A stretch of 64,000 nt of DNA from Chloroflexota bacterium (GTDB taxonomy: Bacteria > Chloroflexota > UBA11872 > VXOZ01). The notes under the pieces were generated by a model, which was given only the letters and a program-made list of their open reading frames with translations, had not been told where the DNA came from and searched no databases. The stretch spans positions 1 to 64,000 of the forward strand of contig JAAXIC010000017.1 of NCBI GenBank assembly GCA_012270555.1, read 5' to 3'. The position numbers and the translations under genes were made by a program. Every line of letters begins with the position of its first letter. Position 1 is the first letter of the stretch. This document shows, piece after piece, positions 8,140 through 17,086 of this stretch.

Positions 8140-8213
8140 CGGAATTTCTCCTGATCTTTGAGAAGTGCCCCGTGGCGTTTGGACGCTTGAGTTCGGTATG
8201 GAGTCTCGTTGGC

Positions 8214-9482
8214 TTACATTGCCGCCATGAGCTTCGCGCCGAATTCTGCGGGATCGCTCCGTTCGATCACCAGGTCGGTTGCGTCATGGAACCGCATGAA
8301 GTCGCGCATGGCGCGGGCAACGGAGGCCGCAAGCCGGTCGCTGGGCTTGATGCCCGGCTCCAGATAAAGCGCCTTCAGTCGGAGCAAGCCAGTTTTCCGT
8401 TCCAGCTTTGGATCGAAGCGGCCGACCAGTCGCCTCTTATCCAAGATTGGCAGGCAGAAGTACCCCCACTTTCGCTCCGGCGCAGGCACGTAGCATTCCA
8501 GCTTCTGATGGAAGTTCCACATGGCACGGTCGCGTCCCCTGGCCCAAAAAAGACTGTCGAACGGATTGAGAAACGTCGTCCGACGGACGCGGAGGGCGCC
8601 GTCTGCCGCAGCTTCGAGCAACGCCAGGTGGTCACGGTGCGCCAGGAGTTCGTGCGCTTTGCCATCTGCGAGTTGGGCTTCAATTGTGACGAACGTGCCG
8701 TCAGCGATCAGCCCCGCCACCAACGACTTTACCTGGGTGGATCTTAGGTGGAGGTAGTCGCCAACCTGATTTGGCGCGCACACCCCGAATGCCCGCAGGG
8801 AAACCTCCAGCAAGTATTTCAGCGCTTCTTCCTCCGTTGGCTCCTCCCTATTGACCCAGGACGGTAGCACGCGGTCGCGCACATCGTAGATGCGCTGGAA
8901 GTTTTCGCGGTTGGCAATTGCGAGTTCGCCAATGTTGTAGAGGTGCTCCAGGGCAATCTTGGCTTCATCCCAGTTCCACCATGACCCCGGCGCGCGCTTT
9001 TTGGTGCGGAAGTCTGCCGGGCGGGAGCCGCCCCGTTCCCGGACCGCCGCGCTCAGCCGCGCGATTAATTGCTGGTGCTCTGGCTGTGCGAGCCAGTTGC
9101 TGACCCACTTGTTTGCGCCGTGCCTATGTCCCCGCATGCGCGGCATGAAATTGGGGTAGAGGGACAGTGGGATAATACAGGCGGCATGTGCCCAGTACTC
9201 GAACAGGCAGCGGTTGTTGTCGGGCGACGTGTTGCCGTCATCGAAAAGTAGCTTGTCGAGCAGAGAGGTGTCGTAGGCGCCCAGCCTGCTCCAGAGGGTG
9301 AGGTATTGCGCCCTATTGACGACTTGAAGGGTGTCAATCTGCACCCAGCCCACACGCTCAATTGCCGCGTAGACATCCTCGATTCCCGGGCGCGTGACTT
9401 CACCCGGCGACCTGCCCAAGCCCTGGGCATGCAGCGCCAGCGTGAGCACTGCATAGAGCGGGTAAGGAGCCCGTGCGCTCAT
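8214..9482 (-). CDS. Winged-helix DNA glycosylase, YcaQ/AlkZ family (HTH_42)
   Basis: The family unhooks interstrand crosslinks or excises bulky alkyl adducts from DNA. The catalytic Q-x-D/Q motif is seen as GWVQIDTLQVV (Q48, D50), the YcaQ-like version of the motif. Other hallmarks are 'QYLTLWSRLG', the 'LFEYWAHAACIIPL' segment and a C-terminal 'FLNPFDSLFWARGRDR...F'. The 422 aa length matches the family (about 380-410). ATG 9482 overlaps the stop of the upstream dehydratase by four bases (ATGA), so the two are translationally coupled, although no functional link is obvious. Confidence 0.85.
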   Translation of the reverse strand: MSARAPYPLYAVLTLALHAQGLGRSPGEVTRPGIEDVYAAIERVGWVQIDTLQVVNRAQYLTLWSRLGAYDTSLLDKLLFDDGNTSPDNNRCLFEYWAHAACIIPLSLYPNFMPRMRGHRHGANKWVSNWLAQPEHQQLIARLSAAVRERGGSRPADFRTKKRAPGSWWNWDEAKIALEHLYNIGELAIANRENFQRIYDVRDRVLPSWVNREEPTEEEALKYLLEVSLRAFGVCAPNQVGDYLHLRSTQVKSLVAGLIADGTFVTIEAQLADGKAHELLAHRDHLALLEAAADGALRVRRTTFLNPFDSLFWARGRDRAMWNFHQKLECYVPAPERKWGYFCLPILDKRRLVGRFDPKLERKTGLLRLKALYLEPGIKPSDRLAASVARAMRDFMRFHDATDLVIERSDPAEFGAKLMAAM

Positions 9483-11257
9483 GGACGCGGCGTTGACCCG
9501 GTCTGTGGGCGCACCGTGACGTCTGCCGGGGGACCGTTTGTAGACGCCGTGTTTGCGGCAGAATCCGCGGCCTCGCGGGCATAGAGAGAAAGCACGCCGG
9601 CCGCGTGTCGCGGCGCAGGTGGCTGCCAGTGCGTGCGGCGTTCGGCCAGAATGCGCTCGATCTCCGCCGGAGGCTTGCGTTCGCCGCGCACGCCCACGAT
9701 ATTCAGGGAGCGGGCAGGCACGTCGATCTCGATGAGATCGTCCCTTTCCACCAAGGCAAGCGGGCCGCCCAGCGCCGCTTCGGGCATCACGTGGCCGATG
9801 TTGGGACCCTTTGCCGCGCCGGAGTAGCGCCCGTCGGTGATGATGGCGGTGCTCGCTTCCAGATCAGGCCGCGCCGAGATGACGGTGGTGCAGAAATACA
9901 TCTCCGGCATGCCGGTTGAGCGGAGCCCTTCATAGCGAATGATCATGGCGTCGCCCGGCTTGATCTCATCGTTCTTCACACCGGCGATGGCGTCTTCCTC
10001 ACAGTCGTAGGGCACCGCACGCCCAACCATCTGGTGGGTGCGCGGGTCGGCGGCCACGTGCTTCATCACCGCCCCTTCCGGCGCCAGGTTGCCGGTGAGC
10101 ACGGCAATCGTGCCGCCGGTCTTGTAGGGTTGCTCGATGGGATGGAGCACTTCCTCTTTGCGGAGACCGTGGTTGTCCAAGTAGCCCGCGATCTCGTCAA
10201 ACCAACCGGACTGCTCCAAGTCTTCCAAGTTCTCGCCGATGGTCTTGCCGGTCACCGTGAGGCAATCAAGATGGAGGAAGTCCTTTACTTCGTTCATCAA
10301 GGCCGGCACGCCGCCGCAGTACCAGATGTACTCCACCGGATGCGTGCCGTAGGTCTTCACGTCCGTCAGCACCGGGACCTTACGGCCGATTTCGTCGAAT
10401 TGCTGCGGGTTGATTTCAATGCCCACCTCTTGGGCGATGGCAGGTACGTGGAGCAGGAGATTGGTGGAGCCCCCAACGGCAGCGTGGAGCACGAGGGCGT
10501 TGTGGAAGGCTTCCGGCGTCAGGATGTCGCGGGGACGGATATTTCGTTCCAGCAATGTCATCACTTGTTCACCGGCATCCCTGGCCATGCGGGTGAGTTC
10601 GCGCAGGGCCGCGGGTATCAGGGCGCTGCCGGGGAGCGCCAGCCCCAATGCCTCCGAAATGACTTGGTTGCTGCTGGCGGTGCCCATGAACTGGCAGGCG
10701 CCGGGCGTAGGACAGGCGTGCTTCTGCTTGGCAATGAGCTCTTCCTCAGTTATTTGACCTTTGTCGCGCATAATGCCCAGCGGATACATGAGCTCCGACG
10801 ACATGTTGCAGGGGCCGTTGGTCTGCGTGCCGCCGGGAATGTGGATGGCCGGGAGGTTCACGCGCGCCATCGCCATCAAATGGCCGGGCACAGCCTTATC
10901 GGCGGTGGAGATGCAGACCATGGCGTCGTGGGGATGCGCCAGGGCGTGGATCTCCGTCATATAACTGATGATGTCCCGCGAGGGCAGACTAAAGCGCATA
11001 CCGGCATGGGCCTGCGCCACGCCGTCGCAGATGTCGGTGCAGTAGAACTCGGCGGGCTTGCCGCCGCGCGTGTACACACCGAACTTGGCCTGCTCGACCA
11101 GGTCGCCGAGATGTATGCTGGAAGGATGGGAGCAGCCGGTCACACTCTCCACGAGCACCTGCGGCTTGCCCAGATCGTCAACCGTCCAGTCCATGCCCAT
11201 GCGCAGGGCATCGCCCTGGCGGTTGAGGTCGCGTAATTCTTGACTCCGCAACGTCAT
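9479..11257 (-). CDS. IlvD/Edd family dehydratase, probably sugar-acid type
   Basis: Members dehydrate dihydroxy-acids or aldonates using an Fe-S cluster and Mg. Recognisable segments are 'CTDICDGVAQAHAGMRFSLP', 'CQFMGTASSNQVISEALGL', 'HAAVGGSTNLLLH' and 'TDGRYSGAAKGPNIGHVMPE'. The STNLLLHVPAIA block resembles the YjhG/YagF xylonate dehydratase branch more than biosynthetic IlvD, and no ilv genes are nearby, so a catabolic aldonate role is likely. Odd point: the usual C-D-K cluster motif reads STADK (residues 118-121), an Ala for the cluster Cys. The C-terminal tail after about residue 545 is unusual low-complexity sequence. 592 aa. Confidence 0.85.
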   Translation of the reverse strand: MTLRSQELRDLNRQGDALRMGMDWTVDDLGKPQVLVESVTGCSHPSSIHLGDLVEQAKFGVYTRGGKPAEFYCTDICDGVAQAHAGMRFSLPSRDIISYMTEIHALAHPHDAMVCISTADKAVPGHLMAMARVNLPAIHIPGGTQTNGPCNMSSELMYPLGIMRDKGQITEEELIAKQKHACPTPGACQFMGTASSNQVISEALGLALPGSALIPAALRELTRMARDAGEQVMTLLERNIRPRDILTPEAFHNALVLHAAVGGSTNLLLHVPAIAQEVGIEINPQQFDEIGRKVPVLTDVKTYGTHPVEYIWYCGGVPALMNEVKDFLHLDCLTVTGKTIGENLEDLEQSGWFDEIAGYLDNHGLRKEEVLHPIEQPYKTGGTIAVLTGNLAPEGAVMKHVAADPRTHQMVGRAVPYDCEEDAIAGVKNDEIKPGDAMIIRYEGLRSTGMPEMYFCTTVISARPDLEASTAIITDGRYSGAAKGPNIGHVMPEAALGGPLALVERDDLIEIDVPARSLNIVGVRGERKPPAEIERILAERRTHWQPPAPRHAAGVLSLYAREAADSAANTASTNGPPADVTVRPQTGSTPRP

Positions 11258-11479
11258 GCCCCAAACCTCCCTCGGTCACTTTTTCGGGTTGTCCGCTGCC
11301 GGTTTGCCCTCTATTGTACAGAAGAACGGCGCAAGAATTCTGCCTCCATACGGTTGCCATTGTTTGGAATAACCGGTCATACCAAATCGCACGGCTTTTG
11401 ACACCGCTGCCAATTCCTGAGAATATCTATGGTGAAGGAGCTAGAGAGCCAAGCGTCACACGCCCCCAGGAGGGCGCAC

Positions 11480-11854
11480 ATGGCAGTTGAAGCGGCAGAA
11501 CAACCACCCGGCGCGAGCGAGTACGCCACGAAAGCCGACCTGGAAACCGGCCTAGAGCGCTTGGAACGCGCCACTAAAGCCGACTTGGAAGCCGGTTTGG
11601 AGCGTGTGCAACAGGCCACAAAAGCCGACCTGGAAGCCGGCCTAACGGGCGTGCAACACGCTATAGAATTGCAGGCCGAAAGAATGCAAACCGAAATGGC
11701 AAACTTGCGCGCCGACATGGCACACTGGCGCGCTGACATGGTTGAGCGGCACAACGCGCTTTCGCGGTGGGTAATCGGGTTCATCGTGGCGGTGATTGTC
11801 ATGCTCGCTGCCCTGGGTGTGTTTGAACGGATAGTGCCGCTCTTCATGCCCTAA
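11480..11854 (+). CDS. Small coiled-coil protein with three 15-residue repeats and a C-terminal membrane anchor
   Basis: From ATG 11480 (AGGAGG seven bases upstream; the track start at 11429 has no ribosome site) the protein is 124 residues. Residues about 16-60 are three near-identical 15-mers, ATKADLEAGLERVQQ-like, then a charged helical stretch (QAERMQTEMANLRADMAHWRAD) predicted to form a coiled coil, and one membrane segment (WVIGFIVAVIVMLAALGVF) at the C-terminus. It recalls the DUF1640/CCDC90-type layout of bacterial coiled-coil anchors, but I cannot assign a family. It stands alone between a dehydratase on the other strand and a methyltransferase gene. Confidence 0.65.
   Translation: MAVEAAEQPPGASEYATKADLETGLERLERATKADLEAGLERVQQATKADLEAGLTGVQHAIELQAERMQTEMANLRADMAHWRADMVERHNALSRWVIGFIVAVIVMLAALGVFERIVPLFMP
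11525..11659 (+). repeat. Three tandem 45-bp coding repeats
   Basis: The unit GCCACxAAAGCCGACYTGGA... is repeated three times in frame with period 45, encoding ATKADLE(T/A)GLE... The second and third copies are most alike. Such repeats can expand or shrink by slippage, so repeat number may differ between strains. Confidence 0.85.
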
Positions 11855-12053
11855 CCCCTTCCTCCCACCCAATGCGGGACCAGTCTCGGACTGCCCACTC
11901 TCACATTGCAGCTACGGTCAAACCCCATATCTTCTCCGAACGGTGGCCTTGGCAAAGGTTAGGTTCTTGCCCTGCCGTGCAAAACCGGAGTACGGCAGGC
12001 ATGCTTCCGTTTACACTGAGCGTGGCTCGTTGGACGGAGGATGAAGCACGCCC

Positions 12054-13205
12054 ATGAGTGCAACAACGGTGGTTGAGCTGATCCACGCGGCTATCGCGGA
12101 GAAGGGCCGAATTACCTTTGCCGAGTATATGGAGATCGCGCTCTACGCGCCGGGTGCAGGATATTACACTGCTCCTCGCCTTAGGGATGAGAATAGCGAC
12201 TCCACAGCCCGTCATTCCGGTGAAAGCCGGAATCCAGAAGTCGCGTTGCAAATCGGCCCGCCACACGACTACTACACGGCGCCGCAACTGCATGCGGTCT
12301 TTGGTGCGTACCTCGCGCGGCACGTCGCACAGGTCTGGCGAGATCTTGGCGAGCCGGAGCACTTTGACGTGGTAGAGATGGGGGCAGGACGCGGCATTCT
12401 GGCGTGGGATGTTCTGAACGGTTTGCGCCAGGCCGCGCCGCGGTGTTGGGAGCGCACGCGCTACCGGATGATCGAGCGCGGTTCCGGGCCAAATGCAGCG
12501 CAGCAGGAGGCGCTCGACGCGGTTGCCGCTCACCCCGTGGTCACAGCGCAAACACTCGCCGGGCCCGTAGTGGGCATGGTGCTCTCCAACGAACTGCTGG
12601 ATGCGCTGCCGGTCCATCGGGTGCGTGTGAAGAACGGTGAGTTGCAGGAACTCTTCGTTACTGTGCGTGATGGAGCGTTTTGCGAGGAGTTTGGCGATCC
12701 TTCCTGCTCGGAGCTGGTACTCTTCGCGGAGCGGCTGGGCCGGCCCCCAGAAGGCTGGCAGGGAGAAATTTGTCTCGCGGCTGTGGCGTGGTTGGAGACT
12801 GTGGCGCGCGCGCTGACCAAGGGCGCGGTGCTCACTATTGACTATGGCGCCACCTGGGGGGAACTGTGCAGCACACGCTGGGTCGGCGGCACACTTGCCT
12901 GCTATCACCGCCACCGCCTCAACAAGAACCCCTATGGCCGCATCGGTGAACAGGACATCACCGCCCACGTAAACTTCTCGGCGCTTATGGCGTATGGCGA
13001 AACGGTTGGCTTGATCACGGTTAGCATGCAATCTCAGGCGGAATATCTCGTCGGATTGGGCATCGGCGAGGAGTTGGCGGCGCTTGCCAGCCAGCCGGTC
13101 ACCGCAGAAACGCAGCGTGCCAAGCGCGCTATCACCGACCTCATCTGGCCCGACGGCCTTGGCGGATTCCGCGTGCTGGTGCAGGCGAAGAATGCGGCAC
13201 AATAG
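12054..13205 (+). CDS. MidA/NDUFAF7-type SAM-dependent methyltransferase
   Basis: Family of class I methyltransferases; the mitochondrial relative NDUFAF7 methylates an arginine of complex I, bacterial targets are mostly unknown. Visible are the N-terminal 'ITFAEYMEIALYAPGAGYYT', the second 'DYYTAPQLHAVFGAYLARH', the SAM-binding 'DVVEMGAGRGILAWDVL', the 'VVGMVLSNELLDALPVHRV' block and 'GAVLTIDYGA'. 383 residues, about twenty more than expected: the segment between the two YYTAP motifs contains ARHSGESRNPE, encoded by an R1 palindrome inserted in frame. ATG 12054 has GGAGG upstream. The insert sits in a surface loop before the first conserved strand, so the enzyme may still be active. Confidence 0.85.
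   Translation: MSATTVVELIHAAIAEKGRITFAEYMEIALYAPGAGYYTAPRLRDENSDSTARHSGESRNPEVALQIGPPHDYYTAPQLHAVFGAYLARHVAQVWRDLGEPEHFDVVEMGAGRGILAWDVLNGLRQAAPRCWERTRYRMIERGSGPNAAQQEALDAVAAHPVVTAQTLAGPVVGMVLSNELLDALPVHRVRVKNGELQELFVTVRDGAFCEEFGDPSCSELVLFAERLGRPPEGWQGEICLAAVAWLETVARALTKGAVLTIDYGATWGELCSTRWVGGTLACYHRHRLNKNPYGRIGEQDITAHVNFSALMAYGETVGLITVSMQSQAEYLVGLGIGEELAALASQPVTAETQRAKRAITDLIWPDGLGGFRVLVQAKNAAQ
12209..12236. repeat. R1 palindromic repeat inside a coding sequence
   Basis: CCGTCATTCCGGTGAAAGCC followed by GGAATCCA matches the intergenic copy at 4081-4108 in 26 of 28 bases. Here it is translated in frame as RHSGESRNP within the methyltransferase gene, adding codons without a stop. Confidence 0.85.
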
Positions 13206-13361
13206 GTTCTCGTGGCCTTAGGCAGAGCCTTCGCTACGTCTAGCGGATTGCGCTACAAAGAGCGGCAGATTGATCATTGATATAGTGGGAAAGGCGGCGT
13301 CCCAACTCTGGGACGATTGCCTGCAAGAGACGTTCGCGAACGACAAGAGGATGGTTGACGT

Positions 13362-14654
13362 ATGGGAAAACTTGCCTTGACCGGCGGCACGCCGGTCGTC
13401 ACCGAGCCGTTGGGTTCGAAGTGGCCGGTGTACGACGAGCGCGACGAACGGGCGCTGTCGGACGTTTTGCAGAGCCGGGCCTGGACGCGCTCCAAATTCG
13501 ACGGGGAAGAGTCTTGGGCGTGGCGCTTCGAGGATGCGTTTGCGGCCTTTCAGGACGCGCGCCACGGCGTGGCCGTCGCCACGGGTTCCATTGGCATGGA
13601 GTTGGCTTTGAAAGCGGTTGGCGTGGAGCCGGGCGACGAGGTCATCATACCGGCGGCCACGTGGATCACCGTAGCCACTGCAGTGATAGCCGTCGGCGCG
13701 GCGCCGGTCTTCGTAGACATCGATCCGGGTACCTACAACATCGATGCCAGCAAGGTCGAAGCCGCCGTCACGCCCAAGACGCGGGCAGTCATGTGTGTGC
13801 ACAACGGCGGCATGCCCGCCGACATGGACGCGCTGCGCGCCTTGGTGGACAAACACGGCATCGCACTGGTGGGTGACTGCGCCCACGCCCACGGCAGCCA
13901 GTGGCGGGGCCGCGGCGTCGGCGCCATCGAGGATGCGGGCGCTTTTAGCTTCCAGGGCAGCAAGGTGGTGGCCTTGGGAGAAGGCGGCATGGTGCTCACC
14001 GATAGCGATGAACTGCAAGAGCGCCTCTACGGCCTCCACCATGTGAACGGCGCGAACGGGCGGCCCAAGCCGGCGCGGTCGCTGCCCGGCACGAACTTGC
14101 GCATGACGGAGTGGATCGGCGCTCTGGGTCTTGCGGCGCTGGAACGGCTGCCGGAGCAGGTCGCTATCCGGCAGGCCAATGCCCGCTATCTCAGGCAAGG
14201 GCTCGCCGAAATCCCGGGCGTAGACGGCATCGCGTGGGACCCGCGCGTGACCCGCTGGAGCTTCTACATTTGGCACTGGCGCTTCGTATCGTCAGCATTC
14301 GCGAACATCCAGCGGGATACCTTCCTGGCCGCGCTGAAGGCCGAGGGCGTGCCGACGAGCACGGGCCAAACCGCGCCGCTCTACAAAAACGCCGCGCTCA
14401 CCGAAATGGACTGCGGGCGTTCCAATTATCCCTTCAACGCCCAGGTTTACGGCAGGAAAATGGACTATGCCGGCTTCCATTGCCCGGAAACGGAGCGCAT
14501 CGTGGCGACGGAAGCGCTGGCGTTCTCGCACACGTTGTTCCTGGGACCGCGGCAGCACATGGATCTCATTCTTGACGCAGTGCGCAAGATTCGGGAGAAT
14601 GTCGCCGAACTCCATGCTTGGGAGCGAGCACACGCCAACGATGCTTCCACGTGA
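13362..14654 (+). CDS. DegT/DnrJ/EryC1/StrS family PLP-dependent aminotransferase
   Basis: These enzymes transaminate keto-sugars or related cyclic ketones. 'HGVAVATGSIGMELALKAVG' and 'GDEVIIPAATWITVATAV' form the cofactor phosphate and ring pocket, 'IALVGDCAHAHGSQW' holds the PLP-contacting Asp, and 'AFSFQGSKVVALGEGGM' carries the Schiff-base Lys. 430 aa, normal size. ATG 13362 is preceded by AAGAGG. A second member with the same GKLAIDGGTPV-like opening is at 59281. Neither sits in a sugar-nucleotide cluster, so the substrate (possibly an inositol- or AHBA-like ring ketone) is uncertain. Confidence 0.88.
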   Translation: MGKLALTGGTPVVTEPLGSKWPVYDERDERALSDVLQSRAWTRSKFDGEESWAWRFEDAFAAFQDARHGVAVATGSIGMELALKAVGVEPGDEVIIPAATWITVATAVIAVGAAPVFVDIDPGTYNIDASKVEAAVTPKTRAVMCVHNGGMPADMDALRALVDKHGIALVGDCAHAHGSQWRGRGVGAIEDAGAFSFQGSKVVALGEGGMVLTDSDELQERLYGLHHVNGANGRPKPARSLPGTNLRMTEWIGALGLAALERLPEQVAIRQANARYLRQGLAEIPGVDGIAWDPRVTRWSFYIWHWRFVSSAFANIQRDTFLAALKAEGVPTSTGQTAPLYKNAALTEMDCGRSNYPFNAQVYGRKMDYAGFHCPETERIVATEALAFSHTLFLGPRQHMDLILDAVRKIRENVAELHAWERAHANDAST

Positions 14655-14810
14655 CAAAACACGGGTGCTTGGTGTAGTGTGTAGGACTTGGGCGGGTGCG
14701 CGGGATAGATTACGCCTGTTGCCCGGCCTCCGTGATCGGATTTCTATTCTCTTACCGTAGCGCATACTGTAGTATAGGTGTGCTCTGAACCAGCCATGTA
14801 GGTGACTAAA

Positions 14811-16886
14811 TTGGCAAAACGTAAACTCATCGTCGTTGAATCGCCCACAAAGGCGCGTACTATCAAGAAATTCCTCGGCCGCAATTTTGCCGTCGAGTCG
14901 TCCATGGGGCATGTGCGGGATCTTCCCAAGAGCAAGCTGGGCGTGGAGGTTGAAAACGACTTTGCGCCTTCATACGTGATCCCTCGCGATAAGAACGCCA
15001 CCATCAAAAAGCTGACCGAGCAAGCGCGGAAGTCCAGCGAGATCTTGCTCGCCACCGACCCCGATCGGGAAGGGGAGGCCATAGCCTGGCACCTACTCGA
15101 GGCGCTCAAGCGCAAGATGAAGGATCAAGACTTGAGCGCGCGGCGTGTGGTTTTCCACGAAATCACGCAGGATGCCGTAAAGCACGCGCTTGAGGAACCG
15201 CGCGACATCAACGCGGACCTCGTGGACGCGCAGCAGGCGCGGCGGGTGCTCGATCGTCTGGTCGGCTACAAGATGAGCCCGTTTCTCTGGCGCAAAGTGC
15301 AACGCGGCTTGTCAGCGGGCAGGGTGCAATCGGTGGCGCTGCGCCTCATCGTGGATCGCGAGCGCGAGATTGAAGCGTTTGTGCCGCAGGAGCACTGGTC
15401 GCTCCACGCGAGACTCGCCAAGGTACCGGCTAAGCGCAAGCAGGATCAGTTCGATGCCGCGCTCGTGCAACTGGAAGGCAAGAAGCCGGAGATCGCTGAT
15501 GAGGAAACGGCGCAAGGAATCTTGCGAGAGCTTGATGGTGCCGCCTGGCCGGTGCAGAAGATCTCGGTGCGGGAGCGGCGGCGACGGCCGAGCGCGCCGT
15601 ATACCACGAGCACTATGCAGCAAGACGCCTCCGGCCGCTTGAGCTTTGGGGCGGCGCGCACTATGCGCCTGGCCCAGCAACTCTATGAAGGCATTGCGAT
15701 TGGCGGGGAAGGCCAGGTAGGCCTCATCACCTACATGCGCACGGACTCCGTGCAGGTCAGCAATGAGGCGGTCGCGCAGGTGCGCGAATTCATCGGCCAA
15801 ACGTACGGCGCGGATGAAGTGCCTGACAAGCCGAATCGCTATGCGTCGCGGGTGAAGAACGCCCAGGAAGCGCACGAGGCAATCCGGCCCACCAGTGCCT
15901 TTCGTACGCCGGAACAGATGCGCGAGTTCTTGGATAGGGACCAGCTCAGGCTCTACACGCTCATTTGGCAGCGATTCGTGGCCAGCCAGATGCGCCCGGC
16001 CCTGCTGCAAACGACGTCGGTGGATATCGTGCCCCAGAAGGATGGCGCCAATCTGACGTGTCGCTTCCGCGCGTCGGCGACGCAGGTGAAGAGTCCCGGC
16101 TTCTATCAGGTCTATCGCGCGGACGAGGAGCAGGAGGACGAGAAGAACACCTTGCCCCCGTTGGCAGAAGGCGAGGTGTTGGACCTCCGTAAACTCTGGC
16201 CGGAGCAGCACTTCACCCAACCGCCGCCGCGCTACACCGAGGCGAGCTTGATTCGGGCACTGGAAGAAGAGGGCATCGGCCGGCCGAGCACGTATGCGCC
16301 GATTCTGTCGGTAATCCAGGAGCGCACGTACGTCGAACGCGAGCGGCGCAGCCTCAAGCCCACCGAACTGGGAGTGGTGGTGCGGGACATCTTAGTCAAG
16401 CATTTCCCCGACATCATCAAGACTGAGTTCACGGCGGCGATGGAAGAGGACCTCGATGCCATCTCCCGCGGCGAGAAGCAGTGGACGCCCGTGCTCAAGG
16501 AATTCTACGGCGGCTTCAGCGCGGCGCTGGAGAAAGCCGACCAAGAGGCGGAGCGCGTCCAGCGCCCGGTGGTAGAGACCGGTGAGATGTGTGAGCAGTG
16601 CGGCAAACCGTTGCTGCTGCGGGAAGGACGCTTCGGCAAGTTCATCGGCTGCAGCGGCTTTCCGCAATGCCGCAATACCAAGCAGTACTTAGACACGATT
16701 GGCGTCAAGTGTCCGCAGTGCGAGCAAGGGGATGTGGTGCGCAAACGCAACAGGCGCGGCAGCGTCTTCTATAGTTGCTCTCGGTACCCCGATTGCGACT
16801 TTGCCAGTTCGCGGCCGCCTGCCGCCCGTAAGGAAACTGGGGAGGAACAGCCCAAGAGGGAGCCGGCAGAAGTAGCCGGCGACTAG
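14811..16886 (+). CDS. topA: DNA topoisomerase I (type IA)
   Basis: Relaxes negative supercoils. Toprim domain at the N-terminus (KLIVVESPTKARTIKKF...; ATDPDREGEAIAWHL), catalytic Tyr near residue 308 in 'GLITYMRTDSV', 'EAHEAIRPT' and 'GIGRPSTYAPI' blocks, and two C-terminal C4 zinc ribbons (CEQCGKPL...CSGFPQC; CPQCEQG...CSRYPDC) from about residue 594. I start at TTG 14811 because AGGTGA lies six bases before it and the product begins MAKRKLIVVES as is usual; the track's GTG 14802 has no ribosome site. About 690 aa, shorter than E. coli TopA because it has fewer zinc ribbons. Confidence 0.93.
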   Translation: MAKRKLIVVESPTKARTIKKFLGRNFAVESSMGHVRDLPKSKLGVEVENDFAPSYVIPRDKNATIKKLTEQARKSSEILLATDPDREGEAIAWHLLEALKRKMKDQDLSARRVVFHEITQDAVKHALEEPRDINADLVDAQQARRVLDRLVGYKMSPFLWRKVQRGLSAGRVQSVALRLIVDREREIEAFVPQEHWSLHARLAKVPAKRKQDQFDAALVQLEGKKPEIADEETAQGILRELDGAAWPVQKISVRERRRRPSAPYTTSTMQQDASGRLSFGAARTMRLAQQLYEGIAIGGEGQVGLITYMRTDSVQVSNEAVAQVREFIGQTYGADEVPDKPNRYASRVKNAQEAHEAIRPTSAFRTPEQMREFLDRDQLRLYTLIWQRFVASQMRPALLQTTSVDIVPQKDGANLTCRFRASATQVKSPGFYQVYRADEEQEDEKNTLPPLAEGEVLDLRKLWPEQHFTQPPPRYTEASLIRALEEEGIGRPSTYAPILSVIQERTYVERERRSLKPTELGVVVRDILVKHFPDIIKTEFTAAMEEDLDAISRGEKQWTPVLKEFYGGFSAALEKADQEAERVQRPVVETGEMCEQCGKPLLLREGRFGKFIGCSGFPQCRNTKQYLDTIGVKCPQCEQGDVVRKRNRRGSVFYSCSRYPDCDFASSRPPAARKETGEEQPKREPAEVAGD

Positions 16887-17086
16887 CCGCAGTTCGAAAG
16901 GCGCAGCCTAGTACCATACAGGCATGAGCCGAGCCCCCTATTACGGGACATGACTTGGTCCAATTCCGCTGCCAAAAGGGGTGTCTCGGATTTTCTAGCG
17001 GCCCAATGCCGCACGAGTAACGGTCTTTGCGCGCCCTGGTCGGAGATGATCCCGACACGCGCCCTGCGGTTTGGTGGCGCCGAACT

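Noticed and set aside
7850-8161. Plus-strand ORF covering the 5' part of the OsmC-like gene
   Set aside because: No family match; the minus strand gives OsmC sequence on both sides of the UGA in one frame.
10034-11236. 400-codon plus-strand ORF opposite the IlvD/Edd gene
   Set aside because: High GC produces long antisense ORFs. The minus-strand frame has clear family motifs, while this one has none and no ribosome site.
13218-14276. 352-codon minus-strand ORF over the DegT gene
   Set aside because: Shadow of a clearly conserved PLP enzyme on the other strand.
15312-16220. 302-codon minus-strand ORF over topA
   Set aside because: Shadow of topA; composition typical of antisense translation.
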